Assembly: GCA_904830895.1 (NCBI GenBank)
Contig: LR882958.1
Location: 4,607,501-4,671,500 of the forward strand
Length of the DNA stretch: 64,000 bases
Source of the DNA: Planktothrix rubescens CCAP 1459/22
Lineage (GTDB): Bacteria > Cyanobacteriota > Cyanobacteriia > Cyanobacteriales > Microcoleaceae
Direction: 5' to 3'
Below, one piece after another: positions 1 to 9,704 of this stretch. Within the stretch, counting starts at the first letter, position 1. The number at the start of each line of letters is the position of its first letter. The notes under the pieces were generated by a model. It saw only the letters and a program-made list of their open reading frames with translations, ran no database searches and was not told where the DNA came from. The position numbers and the translations under genes are program-made.

Positions 1-50
1 GAACAGCCCCCCCAAACCCCCCGTGCACGCAGGGCTAGGGGGGGAGGGAA
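1..50. repeat. C-rich/G-rich inverted repeat at window edge
   Basis: A run of C and a run of G face each other around GTGCACGCAGGGC. The sequence could fold into a GC-rich hairpin and resembles the C-rich intergenic repeat seen again inside a coding region at 62471-62574. It lies downstream of the minus-strand gene ending at 109, so it could act as that gene's terminator, but no clear T-run follows. Truncation at the window edge prevents delimitation. Confidence 0.35.
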
Positions 51-108
51 CAGGGTAGAGGATGTGTAATTAATTTTGTTTAGGTACTTATAGAACTTGC
101 CCATATCC

Positions 109-729
109 CTATCCCATGGCGGAACGTCCCTGTTTTCCCAATTTAAAGAATACAAAATAACCCAAATAAAGAATATAAACAGCTAAACCCACTAAAGCAA
201 AAAAGCCTAAAAATTGAGGGGTCAAATTAGGACTAAAAGTTTGTCTATATAACCAGGGAGGGTCTAGCCAAATCCGACAAGTCGCATCGGCGATTAAATT
301 TTTTTGACCTTGAGAAAATCCACAATGTACAACCGGAATTAAAGCGATCGCACCCAAAAGATTATAAACCGTTGCCGCCCAACGCCAAGAAGTAAAGATT
401 AACTTCAGACCCGAATTAGGCATTTCTGAAACTTCTTCATTCAGATCCACCCAAAACCAGAGGGAAATCGGAATTAAAACCCGTGCCATAATAGAAGTCA
501 GAAAACCAATCGGGAGGGCAGCAATCATTAAATACAAACTAATGATCAACAAACTAGCAACACGAAAATAGGTGATCATTAAGCGTTGAATAGCTTCAGC
601 TTTCTGAACAAAAGCCCAAATAAAGATCACAAAGGGAATAATTAGTGCAAATATAACCGCCAGCCTATAGTCCGTCCAGACCAACGGTTGTAACCAGGGA
701 GATTCGACGGCTAGTAAACAATTAAACAT
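109..729 (-). CDS. DUF3177 family membrane protein
   Basis: A 206-residue integral membrane protein with about five hydrophobic segments (roughly residues 23-45, 55-80, 82-95, 120-137 and 170-195). The conserved-looking blocks [19 protein letters not shown] and [10 protein letters not shown] match my memory of the DUF3177 family, which is widespread in cyanobacteria and has no assigned function. The protein is complete. It sits downstream of cp12 on the same strand but is separated from it by a terminator-like hairpin, so it is probably its own unit. Family recognition is from memory of conserved motifs; no role can be inferred. Confidence 0.75.
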   Translation of the reverse strand: MFNCLLAVESPWLQPLVWTDYRLAVIFALIIPFVIFIWAFVQKAEAIQRLMITYFRVASLLIISLYLMIAALPIGFLTSIMARVLIPISLWFWVDLNEEVSEMPNSGLKLIFTSWRWAATVYNLLGAIALIPVVHCGFSQGQKNLIADATCRIWLDPPWLYRQTFSPNLTPQFLGFFALVGLAVYILYLGYFVFFKLGKQGRSAMG

Positions 730-750
730 CCTAAATTATCAAATCCAATT

Positions 751-797
751 AACAAAAATTAAGCAACTGGGTTAACTAAAGTTAACTCCCAGTTGCT
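751..797 (-). terminator. Rho-independent terminator of cp12
   Basis: On the minus strand the arms AGCAACTGGG and CCCAGTTGCT, extended by GTTAAC and nearly perfect, form a hairpin. It is followed by a T-rich stretch (plus strand aacaaaaatta at 751-761). It lies about 40 bp downstream of the cp12 stop codon and before the DUF3177 gene. Confidence 0.7.
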
Positions 798-838
798 GAT
801 CAATTAACAAAGACTATAAAAACCCAAAAAACAACGGA

Positions 839-1060
839 TTAGTCTTCATAAATACGACATTCATCCGCACCAGGGTTATCGTTGCAATAGACTTCAAAAG
901 AGTTTTTGGGTTTTTTTTGTTTTTGGTGTGAAGCTTCAGCTTGTAATTCTTCTACAGCATCCCAAGCTGCTGCACACTCTTTAGAGTTCGAGCCAGTGAC
1001 ATCACAGACTGTGCGGGCTCCCTCTACTTCTTTCTCGATGACTTCGTTGATGTCGTTCAT
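839..1060 (-). CDS. cp12: CP12, Calvin cycle redox regulator
   Basis: A 73-residue protein with all CP12 hallmarks. The N-terminal cysteine pair is C19/C29, the core is AWDAVEEL (residues 32-39) and the C-terminal pair C59/C68 lies in YCNDNPGADECRIYED. CP12 is an intrinsically disordered protein that links GAPDH and phosphoribulokinase into an inactive complex in the dark, under thioredoxin control. I chose the ATG at 1060 because AAGG lies 7 bases before it and family members start this way; a further in-frame ATG at 1102 would add 14 atypical residues. Both cysteine pairs are intact. It is transcribed divergently from the FIST gene and ends at a strong hairpin terminator. Confidence 0.95.
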   Translation of the reverse strand: MNDINEVIEKEVEGARTVCDVTGSNSKECAAAWDAVEELQAEASHQKQKKPKNSFEVYCNDNPGADECRIYED

Positions 1061-1225
1061 AAACCTTTCGTCCAATCCAAATCTACTAAGTACAGGTTCC
1101 AATTATACTTTAGAACATTTTTCAACAGTTCAGTCAACCCAGACAGTAACATTCATTGGATCTGCTGTATTCCACACAATCTGCTATCTTAGCACAAGAG
1201 AGCCGACTATTGAGGGAGGGCGAAG

Positions 1226-2506
1226 ATGGCAGAATCAACAACCAAACCTATGCGCTGGGTCAGTGCTTTATCTGAACGTCCTTCCTTGGAATCGGCGGTA
1301 AAAGAAGTTGTGGAAATCGCTCAAGATGCCTTACGAGCTTCTCCAGACCTAGGTTTAGTCTTTATTTCCTCGGCCTTTAGTAGTGAATATTCCCGACTGA
1401 TGCCCTTACTCCAAGAACATCTCAATCTTCCCATGCTGATCGGTTGTGGTGCAGGGGGTGTGATTGGCATGAATTCCGATTACCAGGCTGAGGAAATTGA
1501 GGGAGAACCCGCTCTGAGTCTCACTTTAGCCCATTTACCGGATGTTGCAATTCATCCGTTTCATCTATCGGCCGATGATTTGCCTGATTTGGATAGTTCC
1601 CCGGATCAATGGGTAGAATTAATTGGAGTTAAACCCGAAGATCAGCCCCAATTTATTCTGTTAGTTGATCCCTACTTTGGTCAAATTAATGATTTCCTGC
1701 TGGGTTTAGATTACGCCTACCCGGGTTCGGTAAAAGTGGGAGGAGTGGCCAGCACTGGAGCCATGGGTGGGGCTACAGGGGTATTTTCCGGTTCCAAACG
1801 CTATTCTGAGGAAATTGTTGGTTTGGCGTTGTCTGGTAATATTGTGATTGAAACCATTGTTGCTCAAGGTTGTCGTCCCATTGGCCATCCCTATCGCGTG
1901 ACCCAAGCTGAACGCAATATTGTTTTAGAAGTGGAAACTCCATCGGCAGATTCTGAACCAGAAACCAAGTTTTCCGTTTCTGTGCGCTTATCTCCCCTAG
2001 AAGCATTGCAGGATCTGGTACAGGAATTAAGTGAAGAAGATCGACAACTGGCTCAACATTCGTTGTTTGTTGGGGTGGTGCGGGATGAATTTAAACAGAA
2101 ATTGGAACCGGGAGATTTTTTAATTCGGAATTTAATTGGGGTTGATCCCCGGGCTGGAGCGGTGGCCATCGGCGATCGGGTTCGTCCCGGCCAACGGATT
2201 CAATTTCACCTCCGAGATTCTCGCACTTCCGCAGAAGATTTAGAATTATTAATCGAACGTTATCAACGACAGGCTTCTTCTTTTCCCCAAGGAGTAACCA
2301 ATGCTGGGGCATTAATGTTCTCTTGTTTGGGACGGGGAGAAGGGCTTTATGGGGAACCTAACTTTGATTCCCGACTATTCCGGCGGTATTTTAATATTCC
2401 CCTGAGTGGCTTTTTCTGCAATGGTGAAATTGGCCCGGTGCGAGATACTACGTTTCTACACGGTTATACCTCGGTTTTTGGAATTTGTCGGCAAAAAAAT
2501 TATTAA
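1226..2506 (+). CDS. FIST domain signal transduction protein
   Basis: A 426-residue soluble protein with a FIST_N domain (about residues 30-225) and a FIST_C domain (about 240-405). FIST proteins are predicted ligand-binding sensors, possibly for amino acids, linked to chemotaxis and two-component signalling. The visible pattern includes LIGCGAGGVIG near residue 72, LLGLDYAYPGSVKVGGVAS near 158-176, and a C-terminal block (ALMFSCLGRG, SGFFCNGEIGPV) typical of FIST_C. GGAG/GGGCGAAG precedes the start. The 3' end overlaps or abuts the next gene, whose product resembles a chemotaxis phosphatase, so the two probably form a signalling pair. Confidence 0.88.
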   Translation: MAESTTKPMRWVSALSERPSLESAVKEVVEIAQDALRASPDLGLVFISSAFSSEYSRLMPLLQEHLNLPMLIGCGAGGVIGMNSDYQAEEIEGEPALSLTLAHLPDVAIHPFHLSADDLPDLDSSPDQWVELIGVKPEDQPQFILLVDPYFGQINDFLLGLDYAYPGSVKVGGVASTGAMGGATGVFSGSKRYSEEIVGLALSGNIVIETIVAQGCRPIGHPYRVTQAERNIVLEVETPSADSEPETKFSVSVRLSPLEALQDLVQELSEEDRQLAQHSLFVGVVRDEFKQKLEPGDFLIRNLIGVDPRAGAVAIGDRVRPGQRIQFHLRDSRTSAEDLELLIERYQRQASSFPQGVTNAGALMFSCLGRGEGLYGEPNFDSRLFRRYFNIPLSGFFCNGEIGPVRDTTFLHGYTSVFGICRQKNY

Positions 2507-2550
2507 TTAATATCAATTCAATTTTTGTAAAAACCGAGTTTTTGAAGTTT

Positions 2551-3150
2551 ATGCAGGAAAATTCACAACAGCTTTTTGTTTTGACCCAATTGTTTAAGGT
2601 TGGTATTGATCGGGCGGATATGATGTTAGAAACTATCTGCCGATCGCCGATCAAGTTAAAGTTACTATCTGTAGATTTATTCCCCCCGCTACAGTTACCG
2701 ATGCAGTTGGAAAAACGATTGGGTTCTAAGAATTTAAAATCGGTAGGAATGGCATTTACAGGGGAGTTTCAAGGAAATACTCAACTGATATTTCCTAAAC
2801 AAACTGCGGCAATATTAATTGATTTGATTGAAAGTGAAGATCGGCGCAAATTAGATAAAGAGGCTTTTGAAAAAGCCATTTTTAGCGAAGTAGGAAATAT
2901 TTTTTATAATGGGATTATGGGAGTGATTAGTACCCTCTGTGAATATGGAATTACCTATATGATTCCTAAATATAAAGAAGGAGATCTGAGAAATCTATTG
3001 TTAGGGAGTTTATCTCCTAAATATTCAATTGCTTTGATCGGAAATATTGAAGTATTCCCAGATCGAAATTTAGTCTTCTGGTTTCAATTTGATACCTTGG
3101 AAAAACTACTAGAAAAAAGCGATAACCTGGGGGATTATTTTGATGTTTAG
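2551..3150 (+). CDS. CheC/CheX-like phosphatase domain protein
   Basis: A 199-residue protein read from the ATG at 2551. A TTG at 2485, inside the end of the FIST gene, would add 22 residues and overlap it. The middle carries a CheC/CheX-like signature: an acidic residue and Asn in SEVGNIFYNGIMGVIS (about residues 117-132), preceded by a LIDLIE helix. In CheC/CheX/FliY proteins the E-x2-N motif dephosphorylates CheY. Assignment rests on this motif and on the FIST neighbour, so it is moderately sure. No membrane segment or signal peptide is visible. The pair may sense a ligand and adjust a response regulator's phosphorylation, which is an inference. Confidence 0.6.
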   Translation: MQENSQQLFVLTQLFKVGIDRADMMLETICRSPIKLKLLSVDLFPPLQLPMQLEKRLGSKNLKSVGMAFTGEFQGNTQLIFPKQTAAILIDLIESEDRRKLDKEAFEKAIFSEVGNIFYNGIMGVISTLCEYGITYMIPKYKEGDLRNLLLGSLSPKYSIALIGNIEVFPDRNLVFWFQFDTLEKLLEKSDNLGDYFDV

Positions 3151-3156
3151 AATAGG

Positions 3157-3191
3157 GAATTACGAATTACGAATTACGAATTACGAATTAC
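3157..3191. repeat. Heptanucleotide tandem repeat, GAATTAC x5
   Basis: Five perfect consecutive copies of GAATTAC lie just after the CheX-like gene. It is a short tandemly repeated repetitive (STRR) sequence of the kind known from filamentous cyanobacteria. It sits between convergent genes and has no visible coding role. Confidence 0.9.
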
Positions 3192-3230
3192 GAATGGGTA
3201 AGAAAAGAGTTTAGCCTGTGGGTTTGGGTT

Positions 3231-4244
3231 TTAGACTCCTTTGAATCCTGTTTTTATTTCTTGTTCTAAAAGATTAGATTGAGCTTGGGGAGATTTTTTT
3301 ATTAAGCCAATTTGGGTTAAAACAATTCCAAAAATAATTACTATACCCCCCATATATTGAGGCGTTGTAGGAGTTTCTCCCAAGATAAAATAAGCCGCTA
3401 AAATTCCTGCTAATGGACTAAAAGAGCTAATCAAAGAAATGTCCGAAGCCGTTGTATTTTTCATTCCCTGAAACCAGCAAATTTGACCCCCTACTACAAT
3501 TACTATTCCATAAACTAACATCCATTGCCATAGAAAAGGAGAGAAAACATCCATAAAATGTTGTGATCCAAATATGTGCATAGCCACTATAAAAAAAATA
3601 ATTGTTCCCGTGACTGTACGGAAAATGGTAAAAATTCCTAACGGGATTTTTCGCAGTTTAATTTTACTAATAATACTCGAAATAGCCAGGGCGATCGCTC
3701 CCCCAAGAATCATTAATTCAGGAATCCCGATCATTAAACGTCTTCCCATTTCTATCATTCCCGATTCAGGGGGTTGAAGAATAATCGTCAAAGCCACTCC
3801 AATAAAGGAAATTACTGCACCCAGAATGACCCAAAAATTAACTTTTTCCTTGAGAATAAAAATTGATAATCCCAAGCTTAAAGCGGGTTCAATTCTGCCA
3901 ATTAAAACCACATTATTAACGCTAGTTTGTTCCAATGCTGAAAAAATTAAAGCTGGGGCGATCGCACTAGATAAAATAGCAACGGTTAACAGACCTAACC
4001 AATCAGATACTGAAAGTTTTTTGATGTTGTTTACCGTCCATTGTTTCCTATAAATCAGTAATAAAGCCAATAAAGCACAAACATTCCCCACAAATAAAAC
4101 ATTACAAAAAGCAATAGGATTTCTCCCATTGATTAAATGTTGTCCACCCAGATCCGCTAGTTTGCTCACAATTGCATTAGAAGTGGCAAAAATAATAATA
4201 GCTAAGGCTAAATAACCCCGACCCGTCATTAAATTTTTATTCAT
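3231..4244 (-). CDS. EamA/DMT family transporter
   Basis: A 337-residue inner-membrane protein with about ten hydrophobic segments in two homologous halves, each an EamA domain (about residues 10-155 and 175-315). This is the architecture of drug/metabolite exporters, which export amino acids, sugars or drugs. The second half contains the conserved block SLISSFSPLAGILAAYFILGE (about 270-290), where a Ser-Pro-Leu and a Glu are typical of the family. The substrate cannot be read from sequence. It is convergent with the upstream CheX-like gene and codirectional with the downstream phosphoesterase, 26 bp away, so cotranscription with that gene is possible. Confidence 0.88.
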   Translation of the reverse strand: MNKNLMTGRGYLALAIIIFATSNAIVSKLADLGGQHLINGRNPIAFCNVLFVGNVCALLALLLIYRKQWTVNNIKKLSVSDWLGLLTVAILSSAIAPALIFSALEQTSVNNVVLIGRIEPALSLGLSIFILKEKVNFWVILGAVISFIGVALTIILQPPESGMIEMGRRLMIGIPELMILGGAIALAISSIISKIKLRKIPLGIFTIFRTVTGTIIFFIVAMHIFGSQHFMDVFSPFLWQWMLVYGIVIVVGGQICWFQGMKNTTASDISLISSFSPLAGILAAYFILGETPTTPQYMGGIVIIFGIVLTQIGLIKKSPQAQSNLLEQEIKTGFKGV

Positions 4245-4270
4245 CTGCTTAATTGTAGAGGATCTAAACT

Positions 4271-5356
4271 TTAAGATAAAACTAACTGTGCAAAATTATC
4301 AATTTGATCTGTAGCACTAAATTCTTCAAAGTAGCGACGCACAGACGGCGGAAAAACCTCAAAATTAAATTGAGTATCTCCGTTGGCGATATCTGCCCAA
4401 AAATAACGCAAATGGGGAACTAATTGTTCGGCTTCTTGAATCGTTAATCTTAACGGTGGATTGGTTAATAGTTTCATCATAAAGGGAAAAGAATGTTCCC
4501 CCATCCATTCCCGTGATTTTACGGATAAATCTGGCCAATCTTCAACGGCGGTAATTCGATGGGATTCTATCTTTAAAACGGGTTTTCCCTGAGCATTTGT
4601 ATGAACACAAATCACGCGATAGGGATGGGGATAACTAACTAATGATCCTGTGGTAATATCATAAATTCCTTGCCATTGGGCAATATCTTGAACGTGCAAA
4701 TGTCCGGTAAAAACTAACTGTACCCCCGCCTGTTTTAAAATCTCTAAAAAACGCGGAGCATTTTCTAACATATATCTTCGCCCCAAGGGATTCGTCGCCT
4801 GTCCTGGTAAATGTTCAATCACATTATGATGAATCATCACAAAAACCAATTGATTTTTGACTTGAGATAATACCTGTTCTAACCACTCTAACTGTTCTGA
4901 CTTTAAACAGCCTATTTGATTGCCATTAACATCAAAATGATTGGAATTTAACCCAATTAATTGTAACCCGGGTAAAATTTCCTGGGTATAATCTAAACTT
5001 TGATGGTTTTCATAGCCAAAAGCTCGATAATATTGGGGAAATTCCTTCAATCCAATGGAATTTTTATGGCTTTCTAAGGCTGGAATATCATGATTGCCAG
5101 GAATTACATAAACTGGATAGGGCAGTTGGCTTAATCGTTGACTTAACCATTGATGATTTTCCCTTTCTCCATGTTGAGTTAAATCTCCGGGTAAGAGTAG
5201 AAAATCTAAATCTAATTCCCCTAAATGGTCTAATGCCAATTCTAAAGCGGGGATACTCACTTCCACTAAATGGAAACGATGGGGATGATCCCAAATTGTT
5301 TGAGGCAGAGCAATATGCAAATCACTGACAATGGCAAATTTAAAATTTAAGTTCAT
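4271..5356 (-). CDS. Calcineurin-like metallophosphoesterase
   Basis: A 361-residue protein read from the ATG at 5356, placed just before FAIVSDLH; an upstream in-frame ATG at 5413 would add 19 residues. All metal-binding motifs are present: D12-x-H14 (SDLH), G57-D58 (PGDLTQHG), GNHD (87-90), MIHHN (about 173-177) and GHLH (about 216-219). It resembles the CpdA-like class III phosphodiesterases that hydrolyse cyclic nucleotides or other phosphoesters. The C-terminal 100 residues, which contain LRLTIQEAEQLVPHLRYFWADI, are not part of the catalytic fold and look lineage-specific. The substrate is unknown. Confidence 0.85.
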   Translation of the reverse strand: MNLNFKFAIVSDLHIALPQTIWDHPHRFHLVEVSIPALELALDHLGELDLDFLLLPGDLTQHGERENHQWLSQRLSQLPYPVYVIPGNHDIPALESHKNSIGLKEFPQYYRAFGYENHQSLDYTQEILPGLQLIGLNSNHFDVNGNQIGCLKSEQLEWLEQVLSQVKNQLVFVMIHHNVIEHLPGQATNPLGRRYMLENAPRFLEILKQAGVQLVFTGHLHVQDIAQWQGIYDITTGSLVSYPHPYRVICVHTNAQGKPVLKIESHRITAVEDWPDLSVKSREWMGEHSFPFMMKLLTNPPLRLTIQEAEQLVPHLRYFWADIANGDTQFNFEVFPPSVRRYFEEFSATDQIDNFAQLVLS

Positions 5357-5764
5357 AAACAAATTGATAAAAGGGCTAACAAAAAAGGTATTACTCGACG
5401 CAATAATTGACAAAATTAAGGCATATCTAAAAGTTCATGATTTTATTAAATTGGATGAACTTTGATCTCTTTACTAAAAGAATACAGCGAAATTAATCCC
5501 ATTTTTTAAACAATATTAATAATATTAACATTACTTCATTATTTTCTCCAGTAACGGTCGAATATTTTTATTTTTACAGATAAAATTTAATCAGCCTAAA
5601 AAGGGGTATGTTTGTACATTTCAATACAGAAGCAACGGATTTTTAGGGATAAACAATCTGTATATGTACTCATTTCTTAAATAACTCTAACATAAAGTTG
5701 GAATTCTTTAAGAAATGTAATACAATAGTTAAATAATTGTTAAGGATTTTCAGCAGTATTATCA
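5357..5764. other. AT-rich divergent intergenic region
   Basis: About 400 bp of AT-rich sequence between the divergent phosphoesterase gene and the small gene at 5765. It must hold the promoters of both. I see no repeat family, RNA gene or clear operator in it. Confidence 0.5.
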
Positions 5765-6052
5765 ATGCACAAAGACTATTACGGCTTGTTAATCTCCACC
5801 CTCAGTTTTCGCCATCGCTGGAAATGGCAAATTATTCTCCCCTATGGCGAATATTTGACCTCCGACGAGGACTACGCCTCCGCAGAAGAAGCACTTCGGG
5901 AAGGAAAATCTTGGTTAGAACGGAAGTCAGCGTTTAATGCCATTAATAGCTGTCTGGCTCAGTTTTATAGTGCAGGGGTGCTCAATCCTTCGGAATACAG
6001 CAGTCTGATAGATTCTCTGCGGGGAATTACCGAAAGCTGTTCATCGGATTAA
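5765..6052 (+). CDS. Small conserved cyanobacterial protein
   Basis: A 95-residue soluble protein that I recognise only as a conserved cyanobacterial hypothetical. Visible features are the N-terminal HKDYYGLLISTL, an aromatic stretch RHRWKWQIILP, an acidic patch GEYLTSDEDYASAEEAL and a helical C-terminal half. The alternation of short strands and helices suggests a compact alpha/beta fold. The ATG at 5765 follows the weak ribosome-binding sequence AAGGA about 20 bases upstream. It stands alone between divergent and convergent neighbours. No function can be assigned. Confidence 0.7.
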   Translation: MHKDYYGLLISTLSFRHRWKWQIILPYGEYLTSDEDYASAEEALREGKSWLERKSAFNAINSCLAQFYSAGVLNPSEYSSLIDSLRGITESCSSD

Positions 6053-6172
6053 ATCGGTTTGAATTCATTAATCCAACCTGTCCGAAAATGACCGATTTGA
6101 TTGGCTTGCCAAATTTGACTACTATTAATATCTAAACCCGTTAACTAACCTTAATACTAATACTTTGCATAT

Positions 6173-6742
6173 TTAGTTATGTACAATAACGGGGGTTCCC
6201 ACCGATGCCCACTCAAATAACCATTTGGCATGATTCACAGCCACATTGGTACAACCGTGAGTAACAGGTGTACCAAATAAATTATGCCAATAGGCTCCAT
6301 GAATAGCCATGCCCCCATCGTAGTACATTGTATAGGGAACATCGGGAACATCATAATCCGGGCCGGTCATGCGAGTTGTTTCATATTTGGTATAAACTTT
6401 AAAGACTCCGGTGCGGGTGGGAGTGTCCGCTTTTCCGGTGGAAACAATTACTGCATAAACGGGTTGATTTCCTTCCCAAGCTATTAACCTTTGTCCAGAT
6501 AAATCTATTAAAATCCAACGTTCAGAAGATTGCTGTAATCCTATCATATTACGCGCAATCAGGTTGTGTTGTTCATTGGCGATCGCTAAATTTACTGGGG
6601 AAAATCCGGTGATTAATGTTAATATTGTCGCCGTTACCATTATTCCCAAAAAACTTGATTTTGTTCTGGGAAAATGGGGTTGTTTGACCGGATCAAACCT
6701 GAAATCAGAGAGGGATTGAATTAGGGGGTTGAGCGTTTTCAT
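6173..6742 (-). CDS. L,D-transpeptidase (YkuD domain)
   Basis: A 189-residue exported protein. A membrane segment or uncleaved signal lies at about residues 33-55, and the YkuD domain spans about 75-188. The catalytic pattern is intact: H148-G149 in MAIHGA and the nucleophile Cys164 in THGCTNV. L,D-transpeptidases form 3-3 cross-links in peptidoglycan or attach proteins to it, in the periplasm. The family's usual S/T-HGC-x-R/N form is kept, with Asn. It is a stand-alone gene; the next gene on the same strand (KDPG aldolase) is unrelated. The true substrate is not readable. Confidence 0.9.
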   Translation of the reverse strand: MKTLNPLIQSLSDFRFDPVKQPHFPRTKSSFLGIMVTATILTLITGFSPVNLAIANEQHNLIARNMIGLQQSSERWILIDLSGQRLIAWEGNQPVYAVIVSTGKADTPTRTGVFKVYTKYETTRMTGPDYDVPDVPYTMYYDGGMAIHGAYWHNLFGTPVTHGCTNVAVNHAKWLFEWASVGTPVIVHN

Positions 6743-6799
6743 AATCTACTCCTCTTGTTTAACTTAATTTAGATCAATGGGTGTGATTGTTAAATTCAA

Positions 6800-7444
6800 T
6801 TATAGGGAAATTTCCGAGAACTGTTGTAGGAGGGTTTGAGTTTTTTTGGTGATCGCTTGCCAATTTTGTTCTATGATTAAATCAGGTGGAAATAAATCTC
6901 CGGCGAGTCCCACCGCGATCGCTCCCGCTTGAATAAACTCAACAGCATTGTTTAAAGTTACCCCCCCTGTGGGAATCAAGGGGATATTTCCCATCGGCCC
7001 TTTGATACTTCTAATATAATCTACACCACCGACCGCAGAAATAGGAAATACTTTAACACAACTAGCCCCTGCTTGCCAGGCGGTGATGATTTCGGTGGGG
7101 GATAATGCCCCCGGAATTATGGGAATTTCCGCTTGTTTTGCCACCTGAATCATATCATGGTTGGTATGGGGAGAAAATAGGAATTGCGCCCCGGATGCGA
7201 TCGCATTCTGCACGTCTTCAATGGTGAATAATGTTCCAGTTCCGATCAAACATTCTGGCAATTCAGACCGTAATTCCGCAATTAATTCTGGGGCTTGATC
7301 GCTATTCCAAGTAATTTCAATTAACCCCATGCCTCCGGCGGCGGTCGCCTGAGCCATTTGTTTTCCGAGTTGCCTTTGGCGAGTGCGGATAACGGCGATC
7401 GCTCGATATTTTTTTAACCAAGATAACCAAAGTTCAGAATTCAC
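6800..7444 (-). CDS. eda: KDPG/KHG aldolase
   Basis: A 214-residue class I aldolase of the 2-dehydro-3-deoxy-phosphogluconate / 4-hydroxy-2-oxoglutarate family, the final enzyme of the Entner-Doudoroff pathway: KDPG gives pyruvate plus glyceraldehyde 3-phosphate. The Schiff-base lysine is K131 in CVKVFP, and the conserved glutamate is E43 in LIEITWN. A glycine-rich phosphate-binding segment (IPTGGV) follows. Length is normal for the family. It functions as a cytoplasmic trimer in known members. Cyanobacteria use this route alongside glycolysis and the pentose phosphate pathway. Confidence 0.93.
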   Translation of the reverse strand: MNSELWLSWLKKYRAIAVIRTRQRQLGKQMAQATAAGGMGLIEITWNSDQAPELIAELRSELPECLIGTGTLFTIEDVQNAIASGAQFLFSPHTNHDMIQVAKQAEIPIIPGALSPTEIITAWQAGASCVKVFPISAVGGVDYIRSIKGPMGNIPLIPTGGVTLNNAVEFIQAGAIAVGLAGDLFPPDLIIEQNWQAITKKTQTLLQQFSEISL

Positions 7445-7639
7445 TTTTAAATTAAAATATCCTTAAAATTGATAAACAATATCACCCAATTTATTATAGC
7501 AGGTTTAAGATTTATTATTCCCTATTCTCGGCTATAAAACTTAAAAATCTATGTTAAAAACGGATATTATTTTAAAATTAACCTCTGAGCCGGAATCAGT
7601 ATTATAGTAGGGAGCAGGGGATGTAAAATCTTTCTATGA

Positions 7640-7730
7640 CCCATTACCCATTACCCATTACCCATTACCCATTACCCATTACCCATTACCCATTACCCAT
7701 TACCCATTACCCATTACCCATTACCCATTA
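7640..7730. repeat. Heptanucleotide tandem repeat, CCCATTA x13
   Basis: Thirteen uninterrupted perfect copies of the 7-base unit CCCATTA end only six bases from the argS stop codon. It is an STRR array typical of filamentous cyanobacteria. The lack of spacers and the short unit exclude a CRISPR. Copy number in such arrays commonly varies between strains. Confidence 0.97.
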
Positions 7731-7736
7731 CCCCTA

Positions 7737-9494
7737 TTACATCCGTTCCAAGACAGAAATTCCTAACAAAGATAACCCTAATTTTAAGGTTTTTGCAGTT
7801 AAATCACATAATGCTAAACGAGAAGTCCGTTGAGGTTCTCTGGCTTTCACGACGTCACATTGTTCGTAAAATTGATTGAATTTTTGGCTTAATTCAAACA
7901 AATATTGACATAAACGGTTAGGTAATAAATCTTTAGCAACTTCCTCTAAAATTGCCTGTAATTGCAACAGATGTTTGGCTAAAACCAGTTCTTCCTCTGC
8001 TTCTAAAACCAGTTGAATATCGGTTTCTAACTTTTGCCAATCAATATTTCCCTTACGACTAATTCCTTGAATTCTTACATAGGCATAGAGCATATAGGGA
8101 GCCGTATTTCCTTGTAATGATAACATTTTATCAAAACTAAAAATATAATCACTGGTGCGATTTTGGCTTAAATCTGCATATTTGACCGCACTTAAACCCA
8201 CTATCTCTGCAACATGATCAATAAACTCTTGGGTTTCGGTGCGTCCTTCAGCTTTGATGCGGGTTTCTAAATCATTTTTAGCATAATTAACCGCCTCATC
8301 TAATAATTCCCTTAAACGCACGGTTTCCCCAGAACGAGTTTTTAATTTTTTGCCATCTTCCCCTTTCACAACTCCAAAAGCAACATGAACTAATTCGACA
8401 TTTTCTGGTATCCAACTCGCCCGTTTTGCTACTTGCCAAAACTGCATAAAATGGTTAGATTGTCCAGCATCGGTAACATAAATAATTCGAGTCGCTTTCT
8501 CAGTTTCAATTCGATGTCTTAAGGCAGCTAAATCCGTTGTAGCATAATTATAACCGCCATCGGATTTCTGCACAATTAATGGTAAAGGTTCTCCTTCTTT
8601 ATTAGTAAAACCTTCTAAAAAGACACATTTTGCTCCCTGATTTTCGACTAATAATCCGATTTTGTCTAATTCTTCAACAATTTGGGGTAAAAATTGATTA
8701 TAAAAAGATTCTCCTCTTTCAGTTAATTTAATCCCTAAATCATCATAAATTAACTGAAATTCTCGCCGAGATTGTTCACATAATAATTGCCACGCCCGAC
8801 GGCTATCTTCTGCCCCTGCTTGTAGGCGTACAACTTCTTGGCGGGAGGTTTTTTTAAAGGTTTCATCCTGATCAAATCTAACCTTTGCTTGACGATAAAA
8901 CTCTACTAAATCCCCTAAAACTAAAGCATCTGCTGTGGTTAGAGCTTCAGGATAGACTTCTCTTAAATAGGTAATTAACATTCCAAATTGAGTTCCCCAG
9001 TCCCCAACATGGTTAAGACGTAAAACCTCATGTCCTTGAAATTCTAAAACCCTAGCAATACTATCTCCAATAATCGTAGATCGTAGATGTCCGACGTGCA
9101 TTTCTTTAGCAATATTCGGACTAGAAAAATCTACAATCATTTTTTGCTTAGGGTTAACTTTAGGAATATTTAAACGTTCATCCCCTAATATTTGTTGTAA
9201 TTGTATTTGTAAATAGTCGGTTTTTAAACGTAAATTAATAAAACCAGGGCCAGCAATTTCAGGAGTTTCGCAAATTTCATCAATAATTAAATTGTCTATA
9301 ATTTGAGTTGCGATCGCTCTAGGATTACTTTTTAAGGGTTTAGTTAAAGACATCGCCAAATTACATTGATAATCACCAAATTTAGGATTAGTTGATGCAA
9401 CTACCATCGGATCAATTGTGGCAAAATCTTCACCAAATGCCGCTACTAACGCTTGATTAAATTTAATCTTGAGAAGTTCTACTGTAGATGTCAT
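7737..9494 (-). CDS. argS: Arginyl-tRNA synthetase
   Basis: A 585-residue class I aminoacyl-tRNA synthetase that charges tRNA-Arg. In order are the N-terminal Add-1 domain (about residues 1-90), the catalytic core with the HIGH-type motif HVGH (133-136) in [13 protein letters not shown], the degenerate KMSK region [13 protein letters not shown], and the C-terminal DALR anticodon-binding domain (about 465-585). Length is normal. The stop codon is followed six bases later by the 13-copy heptamer array, so termination or mRNA 3' structure may be affected by repeat length; that is inference. Essential housekeeping gene. Confidence 0.97.
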   Translation of the reverse strand: MTSTVELLKIKFNQALVAAFGEDFATIDPMVVASTNPKFGDYQCNLAMSLTKPLKSNPRAIATQIIDNLIIDEICETPEIAGPGFINLRLKTDYLQIQLQQILGDERLNIPKVNPKQKMIVDFSSPNIAKEMHVGHLRSTIIGDSIARVLEFQGHEVLRLNHVGDWGTQFGMLITYLREVYPEALTTADALVLGDLVEFYRQAKVRFDQDETFKKTSRQEVVRLQAGAEDSRRAWQLLCEQSRREFQLIYDDLGIKLTERGESFYNQFLPQIVEELDKIGLLVENQGAKCVFLEGFTNKEGEPLPLIVQKSDGGYNYATTDLAALRHRIETEKATRIIYVTDAGQSNHFMQFWQVAKRASWIPENVELVHVAFGVVKGEDGKKLKTRSGETVRLRELLDEAVNYAKNDLETRIKAEGRTETQEFIDHVAEIVGLSAVKYADLSQNRTSDYIFSFDKMLSLQGNTAPYMLYAYVRIQGISRKGNIDWQKLETDIQLVLEAEEELVLAKHLLQLQAILEEVAKDLLPNRLCQYLFELSQKFNQFYEQCDVVKAREPQRTSRLALCDLTAKTLKLGLSLLGISVLERM

Positions 9495-9704
9495 GATTAA
9501 CGCTTTCGGTTTAAGGCTTAATTTAAGGATATCCTTGCCTATTGTACCTTAAAGAGAGTTGATTCTATCAAAAAACTAGAGTTTGAGGAATTTGTCAACT
9601 TCAGTCCTCGTTAAACTAAAATTACAGACTTAATTAATATAAGGCTGATAAAGGTGCATTCCTGTGAAATATATTCGTTGTTCTCTGGTTAGCTTAAATT
9701 AGAA

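Noticed and set aside
906-1301. 131-residue plus-strand frame opposite CP12
   Set aside because: It overlaps the clear CP12 gene on the other strand and the FIST start, with no recognisable protein features.
7640-7730. Heptamer array considered as CRISPR
   Set aside because: Unit of seven bases, no spacers, no cas genes; a cyanobacterial STRR array.
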